Shown in pieces: positions 31,411-43,745 of a DNA stretch of 64,000 bases. The notes beneath the pieces were generated by a model. The model saw nothing but the letters and a program-made list of their open reading frames with translations, did no database searches and was not told where the DNA came from. The DNA comes from Hibiscus mutabilis (Eukaryota; Streptophyta; Magnoliopsida; Malvales; Malvaceae). The DNA lies in contig CM033721.1 in assembly GCA_019671005.1 (NCBI GenBank), positions 53,264,364 to 53,328,363 on the forward strand, in the 5' to 3' direction. Both the position numbers and the translations under genes were made by a program. The number at the start of each line of letters is the position of its first letter. Within the stretch, counting starts at the first letter, position 1.

Positions 31411-32627
31411 GCAACATGTAATATTGGAGCAGCAGTAGGCACCTTGGCCTTGGCATCAACATCACTATCAGAGTCATCAGAGGTGTCAGTCTTGGCAGAT
31501 TCAACTTGAACAGGCGAAACAGGAACGGTGGCATTAGATTGTTATGTTAGAGTGTGAACAGACGGTGGCATTCATTATGGGCCAATGAACTCGGATAGAA
31601 ATTCTGGAAACTTTGGCAAAGTATAGGTGGCAATACCATCAATAGTGGTTTTAAGGGCCCTATCCCTTGAACCAACGTATTGCCAAAGCATCGATTATGC
31701 TCTTCAGCCTTCTACTTTTGGAGAATGAGTTCTTATCGCTTGAAAATCTGGGAAAGTAATGCCAAGGCAACAACTAGCATTTCTGTTTCAAGTTTTTCCC
31801 TTGGAGTTTGGGTAGCAAACACCGGCTCAATAACATTTCCCTTGTCTTTCTCCTTGTCAATTAATTGCTACCATAGTGTAGGAGTAATGACTCCCTTAGA
31901 TTTCTCGGTATTATCAGAGTCAAGCTTTGGCATATTACGGAGCCTACAAATTTTAGAAATTAAAGAAGGAAAAACCAAACTATCACTTCCCTTCTCTACA
32001 AACTTGTAAGTGTCGTCTACAATCAAACGGCCTACATTGGTTTTCCTCCTCACCACTATCAAATGCAACAACGCCATCCTTTCTTCTGAAACAGTCTTGT
32101 TGTGCATTGTTGTCATTTCGTTGGCCTTTAGAAAGTGGTTCCAACCCATCGGCTATGGATTTAGTGTCAATCATTTCACCGTCCTGTGGCCTTTGGATGA
32201 AACAATCCATTTTGTGCCAAGTTTGTACAAATCCTTTAAAATCAGCTTCCTCTTGGCATCATCCAAAGATTCAACAAACACTGAATATTCTTCTCATGTA
32301 CCATCCAACTTAAACAAACCATTAATATATCTCTCATCAAAACGAATACACATACCTCTTATAAGCAGCAAAGAAGAATCCTTTGTTGGGAGATAGGCAT
32401 AGAACTCTCGGACGACAGTGGAATCAACTCTCGAGAAGCTGGCAAAAGATCTCCTATTTGTGTGTTTTGACAATGTCAACCACCTCTGAGGAGAACCCCA
32501 AATTAAGTTCATTCTTGAATTCAAGACCCTTCTCATAATAGAAGGTACGAGCACCGAAGTTCTTTTCATATTTCTTCTTGATTTCTTCATTGAAGAAAAT
32601 CTTGAAAGGTGCGGATTAAGAAGCCAT
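31411..32627 (-). pseudogene. Athila-type downstream ORF (broken)
   Basis: In the minus sense an ATG at 32627 is followed after two codons by a stop. A readable product follows: KSRRNMKRT-type start in one frame and, across frames, RSFASFSRVDSTVVREFYAY, IRGMCIRFDERYINGLF and NHFLKANEMTTMHN. This resembles the protein of unknown function found downstream of pol in many plant Athila elements and in other repeat-derived plant proteins. Some authors call that position envelope-like; nothing here (no clear membrane segments) shows such a role. Stops and frameshifts near 32290, 32185 and 31870 break it. Confidence 0.6.
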
Positions 32628-33229
32628 GAGAGAAAATTAGGTAAAGATAATGGTGATCGAAGAAAAAGAAAAGTCTAAAGGAAAGCTTGTTCTTGAAATT
32701 CTTGTCGTTCGAGAGAAAAGTGAGAGAGTGAAGATTTAGCTATGGGAAAATTGGAATTAAATAGAGGGAAAGAGAAATTGTTGAGTTGGTTTAATGGTGA
32801 GGTTAGTGGAGGTTATGATGGAGTGGTAGTTATGCGTGTTTAGGGAAGTGAGATGATGGTGGGTTTTGGGTTTAAGTGAGATGACGGTGCAGGAAAGAAT
32901 AGAGTAAAAGAATTAGGTTAAAATTTCAAAGTTTTGGGGGTTTTTAATCTAGGTAGCTCAAGGCTTTTCCGATCATCCAAAAAAATTCTCTCTCGGGCAC
33001 AACCTCATATAAGGTCCACGTGGTATCCCCATGTATTCAAATGTCGGCCTATCCTAGCATTAGAGCCTTGGCATACTACTTTGGCAAAATTTTCTGTACT
33101 GACACTCACAAAGAAAAACCTCTCAACTCAGAAAAATAAAATAGAAATATAAATAAACTAAAATAACAGAAAGAAAAAACAACTAACCTAATTATTTACA
33201 ATGATCAAATTACAATGACAAAATTACTC

Positions 33230-34338
33230 AATCTTTGCCAAGAGAATGGTCTCCTTGGCATTACCTTGACTACCTTCCAAATAGTGCTTCAGTCTTTGCT
33301 CATTCACCTTGAATGTGACTCATGTTTTCAAGTCCTTGATATCTACATCTCCATGGGCATAGGGTTGAACAAACTCAAAGGGTCCTGACCATCTAGATTT
33401 GAGCTTGCATTGGAATGGCTTCAGCCTTGAATTAAACATCAACACTTTTTGCCCAACCTCAAACCATCTTGGAAAAGTTTCGCTATCATGCCATGTTTTT
33501 GTCTTCTCTTTATACAGCTTGGCATTCTCATAGGCTTGAGCTTAAAATTCCTCTAACTCATTCAAATCTAATAGTCTCTTCTCACCTACAGCCCTCCATT
33601 CCATGTTTAGCTGCTTAGTTGCCCAATAAGCTAGATGCTCCAACTCAACTAGCAAGTGGCATGATTTCCCAAATACGAGCTTGTATGGGGAAGTTCCCAA
33701 AGGAGGTTTGAAGTCTGTTATGTATGCCCATAAAGAGCCATCTAGCCTCAAGGACCAGTCCTTGATCTGCTTGTTTGAGATCTCTCCCTTACCATTTGTT
33801 TGCAAATTAAACTACTTGTAAGTAGTGGCAATTTTCTATTGGATTTTGTAAATGCACAAAGCTCTAGTGATTAAATTGCATTTAAAATGAGTACCCTCAT
33901 CATTAATAATGGCTTTGGGGCACCAAATCTAGTAAAAATATGATTGTGTAGGAACTTGGCAACAACCTTGTCATCATGGAAGAGTAACAGCCTCAACCCA
34001 CTTTGATAGTGTACGACCAAAAGTATGTATACATTACCAAAGGATGGAGGAAAAGGACCTATATAGTCTATCCCCCACACGTCAAATAGCTCCACTAACA
34101 TGATGTTCTGTAGTGGCAAATGATGCCTACTGGAAATGTTTCCAGTACGCCGGCACCAGTCACAAGCCTTGGCAAATTAATGAGCGTATTTGAACAGTGT
34201 GGGCCAAAAAAATCCTGACTGCAACACTTTAGTCATTGTCTTTATCCCAGCAAAGTGCCCTCCATATGGTGTTGCATTGCAAAGCTGCAGTATACTTTGA
34301 TGCTCCTCCTCTAGCACACAACGATGAATAACATAATC
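33230..34338 (-). pseudogene. Athila integrase (broken)
   Basis: From the right edge leftwards: the zinc domain with EEEHQSI, ATPYGGHFAG and CDWCRRTGN; the catalytic core with FDVWGIDYIGPFPPSFGN (first D), a frameshifted block with the second D near 33900, and TNGKGEISNKQIKDW (the E); then LVFGKSCHLLVELEHLAYWA, EKRLLDLNELEEF and the C-terminal LKSRWSGPFEF with FKVNEQRLKHY. The order and wording are those of plant Athila integrases. The upstream RT and RNase H are absent because the T LTR begins at 34339. Confidence 0.85.
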
Positions 34339-37300
34339 TGTAACACTCTTTACGCGGTTTAGGAGTAAACTGAGCTAAGAAGTGTTAAAAAGCAAACATA
34401 GGTTAGCATACATACTTGCAAGCCTATAGGTCGAGTACTAGGGGTAACTAGGAGAACAAGAACACACAAATTCTCTAACTTATAACCTGAATCTTTTTCT
34501 TATACTAGAGGCATCAACTATTAAATCAAGTTCATATCATATAGGGTCTCAGATTCATTTTAATATGATTAATGTGTGACCCATTAAAGATCTTAACTTC
34601 TAGGTACAACTATCATTTTTATAAGCCACTTAATGATTCAAGTTTAACTCATAAACCTTATTATTCATTTTAGACATTATTTGAACCTAGGGAAGGAGAG
34701 GGATTCGACTAGGGACAAGGGTTACAAGGTTCGGCCGACCATAGAAAAAAACTAAAGGCAAAAGAGATTCATTAAGGCCTAAGGTCAATTCTAGTTATAT
34801 AAATGTATGGTGCCAATTTTAAAAGGTTAGTTATAGATACTTAAGCTTAACTTAATACCCAAACCATTCATTCCTATTCCTATTACATTCACATAGCAAT
34901 ACCATAAATGTATTCATAGTCATACTACCAATCGATCATAAAATCCATCAAACCAATCAATCGAGCAACACAATCTTGACTGGGTCTTAACACGTGATGA
35001 TAGATACTTATAAGCTTACATTCGTATATATCAACAAGGTGACCTAAATTACTTTAAGCACATATATGTGTAAACTACCGATCAAACATCATAACTACCA
35101 TTACTCAAGCAACAAGCAACCATGAAGCATATTAAGGCCCATTACATGAAGTACCAAATACTTATAAAGCTTATATACATGTGTGACCAAAAGGTGACCT
35201 AAATGCACTATGCATACATATCAACTATGTGCCACCAACAAGGATTTCTTAAGAGAGATTAGAAAACATACTTCTTGACACTTGTGATCTCATCCAAGCT
35301 CATAGGATAATCATAAGCAAGTTTTACCCTAAAATGTAATGAAAGAATAGAGTAAGCATACACTTAGTGGGGTAGTTTAAAGTAACCAAAATCATGAATT
35401 AAACAATCTATGATACGTATCTATTCTTTCACCAAAGTCAATCTAAATCATGAGATTTCTAAGCTTGATCAAGAAACTAGCCACTTTTGCTTAAGGCAAT
35501 CTAACAAAGCATATTTCTTAACACAAAAACAAATACAAGGATCATTCGAGGGGTTAATACTTGTCATGCATGTTATTAAGATGATTCATTACTTTAACTT
35601 GTAAATCTCGTTACTTTTCTTTAACATAGCCTTGGTAATCAAGTAGCCTAGGTACATGAATCCCCAACCAATTGTTGCCCTCAAAAGGTACCCAAAGTAC
35701 TGGTCAACCCCTCATACTATTGCCAAGTGACCAAACGCATCTCTCCTACTATCCCCTCATAAGGACCATAGTCCAGGACTGTAGTCCACCCCCAAAACAC
35801 GAGCTCTATGGACTCTATGGCATGCCAACTATACCTATGATTGACTCAAAACCAAGTCTTTAATTTAATCATATCATATCAGAATAGGAATTGAGCAAAG
35901 CTCCATAATCAGGATATCAAATGACATGTCTTATTGTTTATCATATCAAGCACATATACAACTCATGTATGATTCTCAATTCTAACAATAATCTTAATCG
36001 AACGTTTACATAGCAAAGGTCACTTATCAAGCATGTATAGGTCTCGATATGAGAATAAAACCAATTCAAGCATTGTATTTCATAGAATACCTAGCATTTA
36101 GGTACTTACCTCGAATCCAAGCTTACATATGCATAGCTTAACTTAATAGTAAAGCAATATAAATTAGAACAATTAAGAAATCTTGGGAAGGTTGCAAGCC
36201 TATCCCGAGACTTTAAACTACACTCACAAGCAATCCAGCTATGTTTAATCTCGAATCACTATTTCATATTTCTTTTCTACCAATTTACTAGTCTTATATT
36301 TTGCTTCCTCAATTACCTCTTGATATAGACGCAACGATACAACATGTATCAAAGTTCATTCCATTTATACAATGCCATATAAAACTATATACATAAGCTT
36401 TATTGTACTTAACAACTTTCTTCATACATAACATCGCATTCTTTCAATCAAAGTCATACATTTTCATATACTAAAACAGTCTCGGAATAGTCTTTATTTC
36501 ATTTACAAACATCCCTCTTTATCAAGTTTATAAAACAGTCCAATTTGATACAAAAATAGTACCATTTTGATTGCAAAATAATCCCTCAGTTAAGTTTACA
36601 AAATAGTCCACAATTTTTGCAAAATCAGTCCATATATATTTACAAAATAGTCCCCTATTTTAATTACTCAAAACAATCCATAAAAATCATCAAAACGGTC
36701 CATATTCTTTACAAAACAGTCCCGATATTTCCAGTTTTCAATAAAGTCCATAAAAGTCATTAAATCAGTCCCTACTCATTACAAAATAGTCCCCTTGTTT
36801 CCAGTTTTCAAAACAGTCCATAAAAGTCATCGATACAGTCCCTACCATGTTTTCAAATGTTCAGTTCAGCCCCCTTTTGTAACCCCTTCGACCATTGGGT
36901 TTGCTAAAACCCGTAAAGATTAACTCGCATTATGACCATTTGTTTTTACCTTTATCTTATCAAGATGCAACAGCTTAAACTAGGGTGTGCATACTGGCAG
37001 CAGAAGAAAACTTAACTCAATTGGGCATCAAATCGATATCTAATTGTTTGCAATTGAAATTTAGGGACCAAATTGCAACTCTAGAAAATTACAGGGACTT
37101 ATCTATTTTAAGTTTACAATTCTCAATTAATCAGGTTTCATGCTCATATGCTAAAAATAAGCTCAAAACGATCATTCAAACTCTTCCAATTGCATACATA
37201 ACATTCAGGGACCAAAACGAAAGAAAAAGAAACTTCCAAACATCCCAATAACTGAATTAACTACTGCCTGTATCGGTACACAGGCAAGTGTATCTTGTAC

Positions 37301-37865
37301 GCTTTGGCAATTTTCCAAAAACCAGAGTCCAGTAGCTCAAAACCGTACCGATACGGCTTCTGTGTATCAGTACGCCTTGCTAAACTAGCCTTGATCATAC
37401 CGAAACGATTCCTGGCATACCAAAACGTAGACCCAAAAACAACTTACTCGTATCAGTATAGGGATACACGTACCAATACGCTTGGACCTATAGTGTCCAA
37501 TTTTGCTGGTTTTACATGCTTTCAAGACTACACCATTCCAACAAGCTTCAAACATCAACACAACATCCCTAAGGATCAATCTATATCAAAGCGTCACAGA
37601 ATCATCATCATAGCATTGCTTTATGCTTTAATGAGTAAACTAGAGGTATGCTTCCTATAAACCAAATCATCCAAAGCAAGAATCATAAATCCAAAGCAAA
37701 ACCAAACATTTAAGGTCATTTACAACCCGAAACAACATAGCAAACATGCTAAAATAGGGAGTTTATCAAAACGCCTCCCATACCAACAATGAACCCATTG
37801 CCTTTATTACTACAAGTCAAATTCAAAATCAATACTCCAAATCCCGAAGTCCTTGGCAATCCCTT
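34339..37865 (-). mobile_element. T-family LTR (minus), right end unclear
   Basis: Begins TGTAACACTCTTTACGCGG at 34339, breaking the Athila integrase. The conserved block ggtacccaaagtactggtcaa ... gtagtccaccc ... gagctctatggactctatgg (35690-35825) fixes the minus orientation. The region 36480-36880 is a degenerate repeat of acaaaatagtcc-like motifs. The expected right end (GGGTGTTACA) is not found before the B element at 37866, so the copy is truncated or rearranged. The short open frames in it show no protein resemblance. Confidence 0.6.
36480..36880. repeat. Degenerate acaaaaYagtcc repeat
   Basis: The motif acaaaatagtcc or aaaacagtccataaa recurs roughly every 20-45 bp about a dozen times, with irregular spacing. 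Long plant LTRs often carry similar scattered motifs. No coding sense. Confidence 0.6.
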
Positions 37866-40800
37866 TGATACGGAAGCCAGGATCTAAGAATTACCTCAAA
37901 ATCTAGGAACCCTCTAGATCACAATTAATCTAGCAAACTCACTAATATGATCCGAAAAAACCCCCAAACTCCACGTTCAGCAAACCGATAATAAAGCATG
38001 ATCTTGATGTAGAAAACGAGATAGGATGAATTTGACGGTGGCGGTGTTGGATAGATTTGTCCTTGGCACCCTCCTAATCGCAATTGAATAGGCAAACACC
38101 TGCAAACGGCACGAATCTCTCCGATGAATGGATGATGAAGAGATAGATGTTGTAGGATATTATGTCTTGGCACCCTCTTAGACGCGATTATCTAAGCATA
38201 CAACCTCAAGCGGCTCTAACCCACCCTCCTAGATGCAATTACCTAGGCAAGCAAGAGTGTGAAGATGATCTCCATTACAAGAACTTGACGAACTTACGTT
38301 GAAGAAGACTTCTGATACGAAAAATAACAAGGCAAATCTATCTACCTTGAAAATAAAATGGCCCATAGCCAAAGGTTTTTTGTAACTCAAAACTTAATTT
38401 AGGAAAAGTAAACATAATAATAAAATAAATAAACATATTTTATCTAACCTAAAAAACTAATATATAAACAACAAATCTAATCCTAAATCATCTAAATATC
38501 TTCATAAAGAATCCTAGATTAAATTTAAGTATAAATAATCAATAAAATTATTGAAAATTCGTAATAAATAATATTTCCCGTGATAAAACCGTATATAGAT
38601 TTCTGCTCGCACAGTCTTCACTAAAATGGACATAACTTGAGCTCCCGATGTCGGATTGATGCGTTTCAAGATGCGTTGGAAAGCTGAATATGTTTGAAGA
38701 AGACATGTAGACTCAGAAGTGCCCGGATCTCATCTGAAAATTCGATGCAAGTCGGCTGAAATTCCAGACTTATAAAACAGCTTCAACTCTTTGGCTATAA
38801 TGCATCATTTTAGCCCCCCATACATGTATCATTCTCCCCGTATTGAAAATGATTCATCCCGAATCTTAAGAGTTGTTGATCACAACCTTCAAGTCCCTTG
38901 AGATGTCTCCAGGAATGAAATATTAAAGGTAGGATCTATATAGAGAACTATATTTTTTTCTCAACTACTAAAACAACAGTAAAATAATATTATTTCAAAC
39001 ACCTAAACCTGGCTCTGATACCAATTGATACGGAAGCCAGGATCCAATAATTACCTCAAAATATAGGAACCCTCTAGATCACAATTAATCTAGCAAACTC
39101 ACTAATATGATCTGAGAAAACCCCAAACTTAACGTTCAGCAAACCGATAATAAAGCATGATCTTGATGTAGAAAACGAGATAGGATGAATTTGACGGTGG
39201 CGGTGTTGGATAGATTTGTCCTTGGCACCCTCCTAATCGCAATTGAATAGGCAAAAACTTGTAAACGGCACGAATCTCTCCGATGAATGGATGATGACGA
39301 GATAGATGTTGTAGGATATTTTGTCCTCGGCACCCTCTTAGACGCGATTATCTAAGCAAGCAACCTCAAACGGCTCTAACCCACCCTCTTAGATGCAATT
39401 ACCTAGGCAAGCAAGAGTGTGAAGATGATCTCCATTACAAGAACTTGATGAACTTACGTTGAAGAAGACTTCTGATACGAAAAATAACAAGGCAAATCTA
39501 TCTACCTTGAAAATAAAATGGCGCATAGCCAAAGGCTTTTTGTAACTCAAAACTTAATGATGTTTCTTATTAATGAAGCAAATATGCCTTTAAATAGGCT
39601 GCAAATGAAGAGTTCAACTTAAATTAGGAAAAGTAAACATAATAATAAAATAAATAAACATATTTTATCTAACCTAAAAAACTAATAAATAAATAACAAA
39701 TCTAATTCTAAATCATCTAAATATCTTCATAAAGAATCCTATATTAAATTTAAGTACAAATAATCAATAAAATTATTGAAAATTCGTAATAAATAATATT
39801 TCCCGTGATAAAACCGTATAGAGATTTCTGCTCGCACAGTCTTCACTAAAATGGACATAACTTGAGATCCCGATGTCGGATTGATGCGTTGGAAAGCTAA
39901 GAGACAGAAGAATATGTTTGAAGAAGACATGTAGACTCAGAAGTGCCCGGATCCCATCCGAAAATTCGATGCAAATCGGCTAAAATTCCAAACTTATAAA
40001 ATAGCTTCAACTCTTTGGCTACAATGCATTATTTTAGCCCCCCATACATGTATCATTCTCCCCCTGTTGAAAATGATTCGTCCCGAATCTTAAGAGTTGT
40101 TGATCACAACCTTCAGGTCTCTTGAGATGTCTCCAGGAATGAAATATTAAAGCTAGGATCTATATAGAGAATTATATTTTTTTTCTTTTTCTCAACTACT
40201 AAAACAACAGTAAAAGATAATTATTTCAAACACCTAAACCTTGCTTTGATGCCAATTGATACGGAAGCCAGGATCCAAGAATTACCTCAAAATCTAGGAA
40301 CCCTCTAGATCACAATTAATCTTGCAAACTCACTAATAAGATCCGTGAAAACCTTAAACTCCACGTTCAACAAAACAATAATAAAACATGATCTTGATGT
40401 TGAAAACGAGATAGGATGAATTTGGCGGTGGCGGTGCTGGATAGATTTGTCCTTGGCACCCTCCTAATCGCAATTGAATAAGCAAACACCTGCAAACGGC
40501 ACGAATCTCTCCGATGAATGGATGACGACGAGATAGATGTTGTATGATATTTTGTCCTCGGCACCCTCTAGACGCGATTTTCTAAGCAAGCAACCTCAAG
40601 CGGCTCTAACCCACCCTCTTAGATGCAATTACCTAGGCAAGCAAGAGTGTGAAGATGATCTCCATTACAAGAACTTGACGAACTTACGTTGAAGAAGACT
40701 TTGATATTTAAAAATAACAAGGCAAATCTATCTACCTTGAAAATAAAATGGCCCATAGCCAAAGGTTTTTTGTAACTCAAAACTTAATTTAGGAAAAGTA

Positions 40801-41220
40801 AACATAATAATAAAATAAATAAACATATTTTATCTAACCTAAAAAACTAATATATAAACAACAAATCTAATCCTAAATCATCTAAATATCTTCATAAAGA
40901 ATCCTAGATTAAATTTAAGTACAAATAATCAATAAAATTATTGAAAATTTGTAATAAATAATATTTCCCGTGATAAAACCGTATAGAGATTTATGCTCGC
41001 ACAGTCTTCACTAAAATGGACATAACTTGAGCTCCCGATGTCGAATTGATGCGTTGGAAAGCTATGAGACAGAAGAATATGTTTGAAGAAGACATGTAGA
41101 CTCAGAAGTGCCCGAATCCCATCCGAAAATTCGATGCAAGTCGGCTGAAATTCCAGACTTATAAAACAGCTTCAACTCTTTGGCTACAATGCATCATTTT
41201 AGCCCCCCATACATGTATCA
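37866..41220 (-). mobile_element. B-family triple-LTR element with TSD CCCTT
   Basis: LTR 37866-38831, internal 38832-39025, LTR 39026-40055, internal 40056-40256, LTR 40257-41220. The whole is bounded by CCCTT at 37861-37865 and 41221-41225. The outer LTRs share a deletion of about 60 bp (near 38390 and 40790) that the middle LTR lacks (39555-39620), plus several shared single-base states. All three carry the leader hairpins. No coding sequence. Confidence 0.88.
39012..39023 (-). promoter_or_regulatory. Primer-binding site of B element
   Basis: Minus-strand TGGTATCAGAGC, a perfect 12-base initiator tRNA-Met complement, three bases from the LTR edge at 39026. It shows that the tiny internal region retains the signals needed for reverse transcription in trans. 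Confidence 0.9.
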
Positions 41221-41225
41221 CCCTT

Positions 41226-43530
41226 GCCCACACGATGCATAACAACCATCCGAAAATTCGATGCAAGTCGGCTTAAATTCTAGCTACAAACCATATGTTT
41301 GCATTGTATCACATGTACCACACGATGTATCACTCTTGCCCACACGATGCCCATACATGTATCACAATGAAAACATATTAAATCATATGCAACATGTATC
41401 ATGGATTGACAACATGTCCCAATGTTAACCCAGAATTTAAGCCTTCCCATGCATAACAACCATATGCAAAGCTTAAAGAGTAAAACATGTATAAACCAAC
41501 ATTATACATTAACATACATCAACATGATACATCATCAATTATATTGGCTTTCAAGTGATTATAAACCAACTTCCATTTTCCCAAATATTACATCGGATAC
41601 ACGACTTCAACAACTGTCCTCTTAACACTTCAAGCCATCTCAACCGAAATTACAGTACAATCACAACTGTGGTACTCTCAAAACTGGGTACAATCACAAC
41701 CCTGGGGACACCAACCCAATCATCGATTAGACACTTAATCCACTAACATGAGTTTTTGGTACCATATAACCCCTCAACCGTTAGGGTACTTGGATGGAGT
41801 ATTTAGTACACCGTATAAACCCCTCGACATCCAAGGCGACGTTTTATAGTGCACTATCAATCCTATGGAAAACCAACTATATCCGAAAACATTTTAAACC
41901 ACGTCACCTTCCAATATAATTCATTATTAACCATGTACGTCGCTGTTTTTATAATGCAACAATTCAAAACCATTTCCAAAGCAACAAACCATGCTTTTGA
42001 ACAAGTAATTCCACATACTTACATGGATCCTTTACCAATGCATCCATAATCATTATATGATCAAAAATAGTATATAACATACTTTAAAACATGCTTTAAT
42101 AGTAGATACCATGTCATTTAAAACAAGAGCATAAAAACATTTCGCAAAAGCACGACTAAGAGAGAAATCTCTGTATACTTACTTCCGAGTTTAAACCAAC
42201 ATTTCAAGCTAAGTTTAAACTCCCATAAACCACCTTTAAACCATTTCAAAGCTGAAATCCACGTTCTCACTCATTAACAATGCAAAGCTTTACTCGTCGA
42301 TGTGAAAACAAGCGTCCAAAGCCTCTGAAGCTTCACGAACGACTCTAGGATCACTCACCCCTATTTTAATCACATAAAAATAGAGGATTAATGCATCATC
42401 ATGCATTCATAATTCCAGAAACACAACTCCTCCATTTCTCCCCAAAACACCGAGCAAATGCCTTCCAAAAGCAACCGAAAACACCTTCCAACTTAACCTA
42501 AACTCAACCCAACCACAAACTAATACTTCAATCCATCAATTAACATTAACTAATATTCAAAAACAATCCAAACCAATCCTTATATCTCCGGCAAACATTA
42601 AACCTCCACAACTTCTCAAAAACACATAACTAGCAACCTAGGAAATTAGATACTCACAAAGCTTCGGGATTCGAATGTTAAAACCAATCAATTTACATTA
42701 TTAAAAATCAAATTCTTGATTAAAACCAGTCAAGAACTTAACAAAATATATCCAATTCAAAAATCTTATAAACTCATCAATTAAACCTTGATTTAACCAT
42801 ATTCCATGATTAACTCATTAAAACTCAATAGAAAACAATTATAAAGAGTCAAGAACTTAGAAATTTCAGTAAAGAACCTTATGTTGAAGGAGAAAATGAA
42901 GCTCAACTCTAATAGATTGCTTTCCCAATTAATTGAATTTATTTACATGAGAAAGCAAGATTAAAACAATAGGGTTTTGATAGAAAGCCATCGAGAATCC
43001 ATTTGAAATCAAAGGATTAAAGAAAAGAAGAATTAAACTTAAGATTTTGAAGAAGAACAAGTGTTTGGCTGGTGAGAATTTGAGAGAAGATCCTTTTAGA
43101 GAAAGTTGGTTAGGTGAAATTTGTTTAACAATTACTTATAAAATTAACTATCCTAACCTATTTATATATTCCAAAAATCTTTTAAAATAGCCAACTAAGG
43201 GATAAAAGTCTGATATTAGACTTTGGACAAATAGCTCCTTAAAGATTCAAAATTTTTACTCTTTTACAAAACAGTTTCCAAAATAGTTTACAATCTTTAC
43301 ATTTTAGTCGCTAGACCAAAATGTCCAATTTTTTAAACTCATTTTCAAAAATTAACTTTACCAAAAATATTCATATAATAAATAATAATTTTTAGATATT
43401 TCCCCAAATATTTTCTTACTCGAGAATATTTAATTCAATTTTAATCTCGAAACTAACATGAATTTCTAACCCGGTCCATCGGACCATCTATACAGCCTAT
43501 AAACCTCTAGGCCCAAAACCGGGCATTACA
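41226..43530 (-). mobile_element. U-family LTR (3' LTR of the chromovirus to its right), left-truncated
   Basis: Right end GGGCATTACA at 43521-43530 is the minus-strand LTR start TGTAATGCCC, abutting a polypurine tract. The body matches 24532-26193 in the shared blocks noted there. The left part (41226-41400) is scrambled: it repeats cacacgatgc and acatgtatcac and includes a B-LTR fragment. The true left end is missing. Confidence 0.75.
41246..41283. repeat. 38-bp B-LTR fragment as filler
   Basis: catccgaaaattcgatgcaa and the following bases copy the B LTR interior (compare 39955-39990) but sit outside the target duplication of the B element. A templated filler or gene-conversion patch is the likely source. 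Confidence 0.6.
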
Positions 43531-43559
43531 AATCTCCCCCACTTAGGAAATTTCATCCT

Positions 43560-43745
43560 CAAAATTTTACCTGAAGGAAACAAATGTGAAAATTGTTTCA
43601 ACATGTCCACTTTGCTCTCCCACATGGCCTCCTAAACTCACCAATGTCGCCACAACACCTTTACAAGTTCAATCATCTTGCTACGAAGAACTTTACTGCT
43701 AGAATCAAGGATCTCTACCAGTTCCTCACCATAGGACAAATTCGG
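43560..43745 (-). pseudogene. Chromodomain of U chromovirus (broken)
   Basis: In the minus sense: EELVEILDSSSKVLRSKMIELVKVLWRHW, two stops, then EAMWESKVDMLKQFSHLFP. The order of hydrophobic and W residues matches the integrase-linked chromodomain of Tekay-type plant chromoviruses, which directs insertion toward marked chromatin. The two stops lie where the second conserved aromatic segment should be, so this copy is inactive. Confidence 0.75.

Larger units (their letters stand above)
29616..34338 (-). mobile_element. Athila-like Ty3/Gypsy fragment with nested B solo LTR
   Basis: Minus-strand sequence with an Athila-type integrase (34338-33230), an untranslated stretch, a downstream ORF of the Athila type (32627-31700 and beyond) and a noncoding tail (30360-29616). 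It is cut on the right by a T LTR inside the integrase zinc domain. The B solo LTR at 30366-31405 interrupts it. Similar noncoding sequence (the run cacacccccaaaccaaag at about 30030) recurs at about 56900. Confidence 0.75.

Noticed and set aside
37295..37660. A 121-residue plus-strand protein
   Set aside because: It is inside a T LTR in the opposite sense to the element and has no family resemblance.
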